From the NCBI GenBank assembly GCA_937892405.1, contig CALAFS010000193.1, positions 1-6,232 of the forward strand: DNA of 6,232 bases, in the 5' to 3' direction. The translations under genes were made by a program, and so were the position numbers. The stretch is from an uncultured Clostridia bacterium (GTDB lineage: Bacteria; Bacillota; Clostridia; Oscillospirales; CAG-272). Positions 1-5,197 of this stretch are shown here, piece by piece. Numbering within the stretch: the first letter of the stretch is position 1; the number at the start of each line of letters is the position of its first letter. Below the pieces are notes generated by a model, which saw only the letters and a list, made by a program, of their open reading frames with translations, was not told the origin of the DNA and searched no databases.

Positions 1-111
1 TTTTCCGCAATTATTTTGACCGATTAGTAAATTTAAATCGTTCAATTCGATATTCAATTCTTCTATTGAACGAAAATTGTTAATTCTTATTTCCGTAAGA
101 CGAAGTCCCAT
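1..111 (-). CDS. OLD/AAA15-family ATPase, N-terminal fragment (cut by window edge)
   Basis: Only the first 37 codons are present; the gene runs off the left edge. The translation begins MGLRLTEIRINNFRSIEEL and ends in GQNNCGK, which is a Walker A P-loop (residues 31-37) apart from the final Ser/Thr that would lie outside the window. The pattern of a beta strand, 'NNFRSIE', a second strand and then 'NLLIGxNNxGK' is the standard N-terminus of SMC-like ATPases of the AAA15/OLD group. These often carry a C-terminal TOPRIM nuclease, as in OLD nucleases and the GajA subunit of Gabija defence. ATG is preceded by a strong AAGGAGG (117-123), 5 nt away. It lies 41 nt downstream of the NUDIX gene on the same strand, so it may be cotranscribed. 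The ATP-binding class is well supported; nuclease activity and Gabija membership cannot be judged from this fragment. Confidence 0.75.
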   Translation of the reverse strand, partial: MGLRLTEIRINNFRSIEELNIELNDLNLLIGQNNCGK

Positions 112-152
112 GGTTTCCTCCTTAATAAACTTCCATTAATTCAGCGCGTTTT

Positions 153-536
153 CTAACAATGTATCGCTATTATTTTCAATATTCCCTCATCTGCCGGGCA
201 AAACTCGTAATTGGCAATCTCACTCGGCGTGATCCACCTAATGTCGTTATGCTCCAGCTTTTGCGGAATGCCATCGGCAATGGTGGCGTTGAACAGAGTC
301 AAATGCACGGTGATGTCGGAATATTCGTGAATGACATCCATAAACACATCGCCGACAGAGAGAGTGACGGCAAGCTCTTCCCGGAATTCCCGGATGAGCG
401 CCTGTTCTTTGGTTTCTCCGGGCTCCACCTTGCCGCCGACAAACTCCCAAAGGAGTCCTCTTGCTTTGTGCGCCGGGCGCTGACAGATCATGAATTTGTC
501 ACCCTCCCAAATGAGAGCCGCTACTGCTTCGGTCAA
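153..536 (-). CDS. MutT-like NUDIX hydrolase ((d)NTP pyrophosphohydrolase)
   Basis: This 127-residue protein has a near-complete NUDIX box at residues 35-57: G35, E41, R49, E50, E53 and E54, matching GX5EX7REUXEEXGU except that the usual Gly near the end is Ala56. These glutamates bind the metal that drives hydrolysis of nucleoside diphosphates linked to X. The GLLWEFVGGKVEPGE segment and short length are typical of the MutT/8-oxo-dGTP diphosphatase branch, so removal of damaged nucleotides is the likely role. The substrate is inferred, since NUDIX substrates diverge widely. The start is a TTG at 536, with GAGG at 544-547 seven bases upstream. The ATG that overlaps the preceding stop codon is in another frame and ends after 16 codons. 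The gene begins 14 nt after the phosphatase stop codon, so the two are almost certainly cotranscribed. It ends with TAG at 153-155. Confidence 0.9.
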   Translation of the reverse strand: MTEAVAALIWEGDKFMICQRPAHKARGLLWEFVGGKVEPGETKEQALIREFREELAVTLSVGDVFMDVIHEYSDITVHLTLFNATIADGIPQKLEHNDIRWITPSEIANYEFCPADEGILKIIAIHC

Positions 537-550
537 AAAATCGCCTCATT

Positions 551-1018
551 TCATTGCTTCAGAATGGCATCAAGTAATGCCGTGCAGCCGTTGAAAATAT
601 CCCGATATGCCACATCAAAGCGCTCGGAATACCACGGATCGGCGACATCACCGCCGCGGGGCGTATAGTCCATCAGCTTATGTACCTTTCCCACAGGATC
701 GCCGCCGAAAATGCGGAGCATATTGCGGATGTTGGAGCTGTCCATGCCAATGAACAGATTGTATTTGTCGTAGTCGCTCTTTTGCATCTGCACCGCGCGC
801 TTGCCGCCACAAGTCAGCCCATGTCTTTCAAGCTCGGCTTTCGCCGGAGGATAGACCGAATTGCCGATTCCGCTCCAAATTTCTTCCGTACTTGTAGCAG
901 AAGAAGCAATTAAAAAATGATCTGCGATGCCTTGCTTTTTCGCAAGGTCTTTGAAAATAAACTCTGCCATCGGACTACGGCAAATATTGCCGTGGCAGAC
1001 GAACATGATTTTTATCAT
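551..1018 (-). CDS. Low-molecular-weight protein tyrosine phosphatase
   Basis: This cytoplasmic enzyme of about 155 residues would remove phosphate from tyrosine residues. The signature P-loop CHGNICRS lies at residues 8-15, with nucleophile Cys8 and phosphate-binding Arg14. The late catalytic general acid is Asp127 in the motif DPWY (127-130). Spacing and length match the LMW-PTP family, which includes Wzb- and YwlE-like enzymes acting on tyrosine kinases or arginine phosphate. I chose the ATG at 1018, giving MIKIMFVCHGN, the usual N-terminus. An in-frame TTG at 1024 adds two residues and sits nearer to the weak AGGA around 1040, so the start is uncertain by two codons. It is separated by about 100 nt from the HNH gene and followed after 14 nt by the NUDIX gene, with which it forms a pair. 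Its GC content is visibly higher than that of the restriction genes upstream. No kinase or capsule gene is present to reveal its substrate. Confidence 0.92.
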   Translation of the reverse strand: MIKIMFVCHGNICRSPMAEFIFKDLAKKQGIADHFLIASSATSTEEIWSGIGNSVYPPAKAELERHGLTCGGKRAVQMQKSDYDKYNLFIGMDSSNIRNMLRIFGGDPVGKVHKLMDYTPRGGDVADPWYSERFDVAYRDIFNGCTALLDAILKQ

Positions 1019-1118
1019 AAACAATTACAAATTTATCCTATGAATTAAAGCGTCCGAAATTATTCTTCTGGTTGTTTTTCAAAGGAATCAGTTCTTCGCT
1101 CTATTGTATATCTCTTTT

Positions 1119-1868
1119 TTATATAACTTTTCGTCCCTGTGTTGTAAACACCACATCTCTGTGATACTCGAGGTTATGCTTTAAATCGTCCGATACTTTC
1201 AAATCAAATGTATCTGTGGCGGAAATTTGTAGTTTGCTAATCACTTCCGCCGACAGCTGCGACGAAATCAATATCTTTCCGATATTCGTGAAAGAGATTA
1301 ATCCACAGTCAAACAACTTATCAAATGTCGGACTCAGTAATAATCCGTTCTCAACACTCAAGCGTTCTGCATTTGAACATACCGCCCACGGCTTAATGTG
1401 ACTAGCAATAAGGAGTTTCTTTTCATTGATACCGGTAACAACACAACGTCCGTGATATTTGTCAATAAGTGATTTTCTGAATATTCCTTGTCCGATTCGG
1501 GACTTCACCAATGCACTGCGTTCCGTCTCCTTGAGCTCTGCATAATTTTCAATGGCACCCATAACTTCGCTTTGATTGGCAACATCGAAGTTTTCGACAT
1601 TTCTGAACAACCTATACTGTTTCAGAGCATTGCTGTACATATTGTTTCCGGTTCGGTTTTTTATCGTGAAATCCGGATCATTTAAAATCAAAGGTATAAA
1701 AATGTCAAGTTGCAAAGTAGACATTACAAGAAGGTTGCTCGCAATCACTCCCTTTTCCTGCAGTTCATTTGAGATCGTATTTACAGCCCGCGTGTATTTA
1801 TAGATTGAACTGTCGGACAATTCGGTATTCTCTTTCATCCACTCTGAAAAATCACTCAATGATACCAC
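1119..1868 (-). CDS. HNH endonuclease (HNH_2-type), probable restriction nuclease
   Basis: This is a 249-residue protein. The C-terminal half holds an HNH nuclease fold: C142-x2-T145-G146, then A155-S-H157-I-K-P-W161, N174-G-L-L-L178, and D183 with F186-D187. The ASHIKPW and NGLLL-x4-D-x2-FD motifs are typical of the HNH_2 group found in McrA-like and restriction-associated nucleases. His157 would act as general base and Asn174 and a later acidic or His residue as metal contacts (inferred from the family). Residues 1-110 look mainly helical, with no domain I can name. The start is GTG at 1868, set by an excellent GGAGGTGA (1873-1880). It starts 18 nt after the second methyltransferase, which ends in tandem TAG codons. 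Position directly after that methyltransferase suggests it is the cognate nuclease of a second restriction-modification pair. It could instead be a modification-dependent nuclease. Stop is TAA at 1119-1121. Confidence 0.85.
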   Translation of the reverse strand: MVSLSDFSEWMKENTELSDSSIYKYTRAVNTISNELQEKGVIASNLLVMSTLQLDIFIPLILNDPDFTIKNRTGNNMYSNALKQYRLFRNVENFDVANQSEVMGAIENYAELKETERSALVKSRIGQGIFRKSLIDKYHGRCVVTGINEKKLLIASHIKPWAVCSNAERLSVENGLLLSPTFDKLFDCGLISFTNIGKILISSQLSAEVISKLQISATDTFDLKVSDDLKHNLEYHRDVVFTTQGRKVI

Positions 1869-1872
1869 ACTA

Positions 1873-1880
1873 TCACCTCC
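1873..1880 (-). promoter_or_regulatory. Ribosome binding site fixing the GTG start of the HNH gene
   Basis: GGAGGTGA on the minus strand lies 4-7 bases before the GTG at 1868, depending on which part of the motif is paired. It is the strongest ribosome site inside the restriction operon and is the reason a GTG start was accepted. Confidence 0.75.
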
Positions 1881-1886
1881 AAACTA

Positions 1887-2828
1887 CTATCGCATTATTT
1901 TTATAATTCTTTCAGCTACCCTTTTGACTACGGGAACGCAAACCGTATTTCCGCATTGCTTATAAGCATCTTCAATTGTAATCGTATTGGGAAAATAAAA
2001 GTCTTTAGGGAATCCCTGAAAATCAAGACATTCACGAAGCGTTAACTTTCGAATCCCGTAATTATCAATTACAAGCGGGACTTGATCCCTTTGCATCCCC
2101 ATTGAAGCAGTCAATGTTGGACACATGTGGTTTTGTGTAATTTTTATACTTTCATGATACACACGATATATAGATGATTGATCTGTTACAATTTCTCGCA
2201 CTTTTGCGAAAAAAAGATCATTTTTCTGATAATAGTAGACCCGGTTCTTTTCCTCATGCCTATTAATTATATTATCAATTGAAACTGTTAGTGGAATTGT
2301 ATCGGGAAATTTAAACACATCACAATCAGTAATATCCTTAAATGCCACAATATAAATACGGTCGCGGATCTGCGGGACATTGCCATACTCAGAAGCTCTC
2401 ATAACGCGGTATCTGATATAATACCCGCTTTCGACCAACGCATTATGAATCGTGATAAATGTTCTGCCGTTGTCATGCTCTTGTAGGTTCTGAACATTTT
2501 CAAGAAAAACAACTCGTGGCTGAATAGCTTGTACAAAACGGATCACTTCATAAAACAGATTGCCGCGGTTATCACAAAAGCCACGCTGCCGACCAGCAAT
2601 CGAAAATGGCTGACAAGGAAATCCGGCGGCTATAACGTCGACCGTAGAAAGAGAATGAGGATCTACATTGCAAATATCTGCCTCAATCAGCGGGATTTCT
2701 TTATGGTTATGCCGATATGTGAGGCAACATTTGTGATCCTTTTCTATCGCCCATAGAATTTGAAATCCTGCTTGAGCGAAACCAAGTTCAATACCGCCTA
2801 TTCCCGCAAACAGGCTCGCAACAGTCAT
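1887..2828 (-). CDS. dcm: DNA (cytosine-5-)-methyltransferase, second in operon, specificity unknown
   Basis: This 313-residue enzyme would transfer a methyl group from S-adenosylmethionine to C5 of cytosine in a specific site. Motifs in order: I, FAGIGG at 7-12 (AdoMet binding); IV, PCQ at 71-73 with nucleophile Cys72; VI, ENV at 110-112; VIII, Q153-I-R155-D-R157; IX, RKLTLREC at 260-267; X, GNTVCVPV at 293-300. All key residues are present, so it should be active. The target recognition region, about 165-258, contains CPTLTASMG near 236-244 and differs from that of the upstream HaeIII-like enzyme. The two are therefore unlikely to share a specificity. Its ATG overlaps the stop of the restriction gene as ATGA (2825-2828), and I see no ribosome site in the preceding 15 bases, which suggests translational coupling. 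It is probably paired with the HNH nuclease that follows. The symbol is a family label only. Confidence 0.95.
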   Translation of the reverse strand: MTVASLFAGIGGIELGFAQAGFQILWAIEKDHKCCLTYRHNHKEIPLIEADICNVDPHSLSTVDVIAAGFPCQPFSIAGRQRGFCDNRGNLFYEVIRFVQAIQPRVVFLENVQNLQEHDNGRTFITIHNALVESGYYIRYRVMRASEYGNVPQIRDRIYIVAFKDITDCDVFKFPDTIPLTVSIDNIINRHEEKNRVYYYQKNDLFFAKVREIVTDQSSIYRVYHESIKITQNHMCPTLTASMGMQRDQVPLVIDNYGIRKLTLRECLDFQGFPKDFYFPNTITIEDAYKQCGNTVCVPVVKRVAERIIKIMR

Positions 2829-3667
2829 TTGATATAAAATGTGATTAATTTTGCATCACGCAACTGTGCAGGATTATTTGGATTTTTGATTTTAACATCC
2901 GAAATTTTTAAACATTCCTTGGATTTTTCCATATCAATCAAAGCATTTCTATTATCCAGGTTGTTCCATTTGTCAGAATTAATCACACACATAAAATTAA
3001 ATTTATTGGAATAGTTTCTGTTATATATATAATTGAATACCGTCCAAGGATTTTCAATTCCCCACATTCCACGAACACGAAGATATGTAATTCCCAGTGG
3101 GTCTACTTTGTTAACTCGTCCTAATTCATTTGTATCAGCAAACTCCACATTAGGAATAGATTCCACACCGTTCTTAATTGTTGTTTTAACTTTACTATAG
3201 CATTCCTCAGCCGCGCAATAATCATATCCGTAAACCATTGCAAGATGCTTCAAACTGTTATTTTGAACCACTCCAACACAATATACAATATCTTTTTTAT
3301 CCCATACTTCGGCATTTCTACATGCAGAAGAAATCATAGTGCTATCCGATCTAAGAACTTGCTTGGGGTAACTACTATTAAGAGCCAGTGAGGCAGTGTT
3401 TGTTTCAATCTTTTTGATTTCAATGGCATCTCCCTTTTTCAACATAGCGTCAGGAGGGTTAGAATTGTTCCCCAAATACGAAAAGACTTCGCTCATTTTT
3501 TGAAGTCTCGCCTGTTCATTAAGCCCAAACGAATTTGCAAACAAATCCTTAATGTACTCTTCCAAAGCCTCTCCTGCATTATTGGCTCTATTATGCCCCT
3601 TATAATATGAAACTACTTCTGTTACTGGTTTATTTACAAGATTTATAACCGCATCAATTATATTCAT
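2825..3667 (-). CDS. Type II restriction endonuclease, NgoPII family (predicted GGCC)
   Basis: This 280-residue protein resembles, from memory, the NgoPII restriction enzyme along its whole length. Matching segments include NNRAN-like residues near 26-30, ALEEYIKDLF (34-43), FSYLGNNSNPPDAML (62-76), LGRVNKVDPLGITYLRVRGMWGIENP (182-207) and KNPNNPAQL near the C-terminus. A PD-(D/E)XK-type active site is visible as P72-D73, then E83-I-K85. NgoPII enzymes cut GGCC, the same site as the HaeIII methyltransferase that the upstream gene resembles, so the two predictions support each other. The ATG at 3667 follows the methyltransferase stop by one base, with AAAGGA (3675-3680) seven bases upstream, inside the last codons of that gene. 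Its 3' end overlaps the next methyltransferase by 4 nt. It is the most AT-rich gene in the window, which suggests separate ancestry. No truncation or frameshift is apparent. Confidence 0.93.
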   Translation of the reverse strand: MNIIDAVINLVNKPVTEVVSYYKGHNRANNAGEALEEYIKDLFANSFGLNEQARLQKMSEVFSYLGNNSNPPDAMLKKGDAIEIKKIETNTASLALNSSYPKQVLRSDSTMISSACRNAEVWDKKDIVYCVGVVQNNSLKHLAMVYGYDYCAAEECYSKVKTTIKNGVESIPNVEFADTNELGRVNKVDPLGITYLRVRGMWGIENPWTVFNYIYNRNYSNKFNFMCVINSDKWNNLDNRNALIDMEKSKECLKISDVKIKNPNNPAQLRDAKLITFYIK

Positions 3668-3668
3668 T

Positions 3669-4667
3669 TCAGTTTCCTTTCTTTAATGTTTCTTTGATTT
3701 CTTTGGCTATCTCGTATGCCAAATTAACGGGGACTGCATTTCCAATCATTTTATAAGCATCATCGGCATCCTGATAGATAAATTGAAAATCATCAGGAAA
3801 TCCCTGTACCCGGGCAACCTCACGAATTGTCATGCGCCGATATAAGGATTCCTTTCCTTCAACAAATCGACAATCGTTTTTTCCGACCTTAATCATTTTG
3901 GGTGCTTGCGGATGAAGCTGACACTGCCGTCCGGATGCTTGAACAGTAAACGCTTGCTCATCCCATGACTTAACGCGATTTCGACTCATAAATATTGGCG
4001 AGAATGCACCTGTAAAATATTCATTATTGTTGATCGCATCAGGATTGTGTTTGTTATGTGGGGATGTCGGGACTGCCGTATCCTGCAAGTCCCATATAAT
4101 ATCGCGCAAGGTAAGCTTTTTTTCATTATCGACCGTCGATCCCTCTGGAAATCTGAAATCTATATGCAAGTCTTTTCTGAACCCAATGTAGAAAACACGC
4201 TTTCTCTCTTGTGCCACACCGTAATTTTTCGCATTTACCAATGTCAGTGTAACATCATAACCGCAATCTTCAAACATTGCAAGAATATTTTTCACGGCCT
4301 CCGAATGGCGGTTTGCAAGCATGCCGCTAACATTCTCGGCAAGGAAGAACTTCGGCTGTTTTTTTCGCAGGATTCGTATATACTCATAGAACAGCTGACC
4401 TCTCGCGTCATCTATCCCTCGAAGTGAACCAGCTTCCGACCAACTTTGGCAAGGCGGTCCGCCAATAATGCCGTCGATTTCATCCGGAAAATCATCTTCC
4501 GCAATATTGCGAATATCACCTTCTATCAGATGAGTATTTGGATGATTCACCTTAAATGTTTCATATATCTTTTTATCATATTCGTTTGCGATCGGTATCT
4601 CGAATCCGGTTTTTTCAAATCCGAGATCCAACCCGCCGCATCCGCTAAATAAGCTCAGTATAGTCAT
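3669..4667 (-). CDS. dcm: DNA (cytosine-5-)-methyltransferase, HaeIII-like (predicted GGCC)
   Basis: This 332-residue enzyme is a close relative, from memory, of the HaeIII methyltransferase, which methylates the inner cytosine of GGCC. Motif I is FSGCGG at 7-12; motif IV is PPCQSW at 71-76 with nucleophile Cys73, followed by EAGSLRGIDD; motif VI is ENV at 111-113; motif VIII is Q153-E-R155-K-R157. The target recognition region includes IFMSRNRV (225-232) and AFTVQASGRQCQLHPQAP (239-256), which is nearly the HaeIII text. Motif IX is RRMTIREVARVQGFP (277-291), and motif X is GNAVPVNLAYEIAKEI (309-324). It would protect host DNA from the nuclease encoded immediately downstream. The ATG at 4667 lies 12 nt after the regulator stop; GAGGG (4677-4681) overlaps that stop codon and serves as its ribosome site. 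The gene contains the only GGCC I found in the window (4296-4299, codons 123-124). Confidence 0.96.
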   Translation of the reverse strand: MTILSLFSGCGGLDLGFEKTGFEIPIANEYDKKIYETFKVNHPNTHLIEGDIRNIAEDDFPDEIDGIIGGPPCQSWSEAGSLRGIDDARGQLFYEYIRILRKKQPKFFLAENVSGMLANRHSEAVKNILAMFEDCGYDVTLTLVNAKNYGVAQERKRVFYIGFRKDLHIDFRFPEGSTVDNEKKLTLRDIIWDLQDTAVPTSPHNKHNPDAINNNEYFTGAFSPIFMSRNRVKSWDEQAFTVQASGRQCQLHPQAPKMIKVGKNDCRFVEGKESLYRRMTIREVARVQGFPDDFQFIYQDADDAYKMIGNAVPVNLAYEIAKEIKETLKKGN

Positions 4668-4679
4668 TGCTGTTTTCCC

Positions 4680-4904
4680 TCAGATTCTACTACCATTTTC
4701 AGATGGAACTATCTCTACTATATCATCCATCGTGCAACCGAGTGCCGTGCAGATTTTCACGAGCACGTCGCTTGATACGGTTGCACCGTCTTTTTTCATT
4801 TTTGCGAGTGTTGCCGGGCTGATTCCCGCCTTTGCGGCGAGCTCCTTGCTTTTCATCTCGCGGTCAATCAGCAGTTTGAATAATTTTTTGTAGCTTGCAG
4901 CCAT
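4680..4904 (-). CDS. XRE-family helix-turn-helix regulator (Cro/CI, YozG-like)
   Basis: This is a 74-residue DNA-binding protein. Helix two (about 18-28, KSKELAAKAGI) and the recognition helix (about 29-40, SPATLAKMKKDG) form a Cro/CI-type helix-turn-helix. The tail TALGCTMDDIVEIVP is typical of the short YozG-like group. I chose the ATG at 4904 (MAASYKKLF) because GAGG at 4911-4914 lies six bases upstream. The open frame extends back to 4991, but that extra part crosses the predicted promoter and carries no domain. It is the first gene of the restriction operon, and its stop codon overlaps the ribosome site of the HaeIII-like methyltransferase. By position it resembles the controller genes that time methyltransferase and nuclease expression, but it belongs to a generic XRE group. 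Autoregulation is an inference. Confidence 0.9.
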   Translation of the reverse strand: MAASYKKLFKLLIDREMKSKELAAKAGISPATLAKMKKDGATVSSDVLVKICTALGCTMDDIVEIVPSENGSRI

Positions 4905-4910
4905 TTTCCA

Positions 4911-4914
4911 CCTC
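4911..4914 (-). promoter_or_regulatory. Ribosome binding site fixing the regulator start
   Basis: GAGG on the minus strand lies six bases before the ATG at 4904. It supports the 74-residue form of the regulator over the longer open frame. Confidence 0.65.
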
Positions 4915-4940
4915 ATATACGGATAGATTTGTACTTTCAC

Positions 4941-4969
4941 AGTATACAATAATTTCCGATAAATTGCAA
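4941..4969 (-). promoter_or_regulatory. Promoter of the restriction-modification operon
   Basis: On the minus strand a -35 box TTGCAA (4964-4969; four of six consensus bases) is followed by exactly 17 bases and a -10 box TATACT (4941-4946; five of six). Transcription should start near 4933-4935, leaving a leader of about 30 bases before the regulator ATG. Two short dyads fall on it: AATTT-N5-AAATT (4951-4965) between the boxes, and TACT-N5-AGTA (4932-4944) across the -10 box. Either could be an operator for the XRE protein, but arms of 4-5 bases are weak evidence. Confidence 0.7.
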
Positions 4970-4991
4970 GGGGAAAACAGAATAAATTCAA

Positions 4992-5023
4992 AGAGCATCG
5001 ATTTTTTTGTGTGCTGATGCTCT
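4992..5023. repeat. Inverted repeat, 8-bp arms with 16-base loop
   Basis: AGAGCATC (4992-4999) pairs perfectly with GATGCTCT (5016-5023). The loop carries a run of seven T on the plus strand. Read on the minus strand, the stem is followed by a moderately T-rich stretch (TTTGAATTTATT), so it could be a weak terminator shielding the operon promoter from transcription entering from the right. On the plus strand no T tract follows. Function is uncertain. Confidence 0.5.
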
Positions 5024-5098
5024 GTTAAAGCAATATAAAGGTCAAAAATTCGGGAACAGAGCGTGCCGCCGATATTTATTTGTGTAAACTCATCCCTC

Positions 5099-5116
5099 AG
5101 GTTATCTTCTTAACCT
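5099..5116. repeat. Inverted repeat upstream of the metallophosphatase promoter
   Basis: AGGTTA (5099-5104) and TAACCT (5111-5116) are perfect 6-bp arms around a 6-base centre, TCTTCT. The dyad ends eight bases before the predicted -35 box at 5125, a suitable place for an activator or repressor site. It may equally be a chance hairpin. Confidence 0.4.
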
Positions 5117-5124
5117 CCCGATTA

Positions 5125-5153
5125 TTCACACCGGAGCGGGCAAGGTGTATAAT
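5125..5153 (+). promoter_or_regulatory. Promoter of the metallophosphatase gene
   Basis: TTCACA (5125-5130; five of six consensus bases) is followed by exactly 17 bases and a perfect TATAAT (5148-5153). The start of transcription would be near 5160, giving a leader of about 38 bases before the ATG at 5198. Confidence 0.75.
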
Positions 5154-5181
5154 ATCATGAATAAGCATACATGTCCCAAAA

Positions 5182-5187
5182 AAGGAG
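5182..5187 (+). promoter_or_regulatory. Ribosome binding site fixing the metallophosphatase start
   Basis: AAGGAG lies ten bases before the ATG at 5198. It falls inside the longer open frame that begins at 5171, which has no ribosome site of its own, so the ATG at 5198 is preferred. Confidence 0.65.
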
Positions 5188-5197
5188 ATGCAAAACG

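Larger units (their letters stand above)
4905..5197. other. Divergent intergenic region between operon and metallophosphatase
   Basis: These 293 bases separate the minus-strand operon from the plus-strand metallophosphatase gene. They hold one promoter per direction, an 8-bp hairpin at 4992-5023 and a 6-bp dyad at 5099-5116, each listed separately. The part at 5024-5098 shows no gene or clear signal. No tRNA, integrase or attachment repeat was recognised here. Confidence 0.6.

Noticed and set aside
159..668. Plus-strand open frame of 169 codons opposite the NUDIX and phosphatase genes
   Set aside because: It lies antisense to two genes with intact catalytic motifs, has no domain and no ribosome site; it is a shadow frame.
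1019..1024. TTG start at 1024 for the tyrosine phosphatase
   Set aside because: Possible, since the weak AGGA is nearer to it, but the ATG at 1018 gives the usual family N-terminus; kept as an alternative only.
1025..1118. Separate promoter for the phosphatase-NUDIX genes
   Set aside because: A TTGAAA is present on the minus strand but no -10 box lies at suitable spacing, so no promoter is called.
1119..1868. HNH gene as a Vsr mismatch-repair endonuclease, often found beside Dcm enzymes
   Set aside because: Vsr proteins are about 130-150 residues with a different fold; this protein has clear HNH motifs and a long N-terminal half.
4047..4427. Plus-strand open frame of 126 codons opposite the HaeIII-like methyltransferase
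   Set aside because: Fully antisense to a strongly supported gene; the translation shows no recognisable domain.
4905..4991. Longer N-terminus for the XRE regulator (29 extra residues)
   Set aside because: The extension crosses the TTGCAA/TATACT promoter, lacks a ribosome site and carries no domain; the ATG at 4904 has GAGG at good spacing.
4992..5023. Hairpin as a plus-strand terminator, an attachment site or a CRISPR repeat
   Set aside because: No T tract follows on the plus strand, there is no second copy in the window, and no integrase is nearby.
5171..5197. Nine-residue longer start for the metallophosphatase
   Set aside because: No ribosome site precedes 5171, and the AAGGAG for the ATG at 5198 lies inside this stretch.
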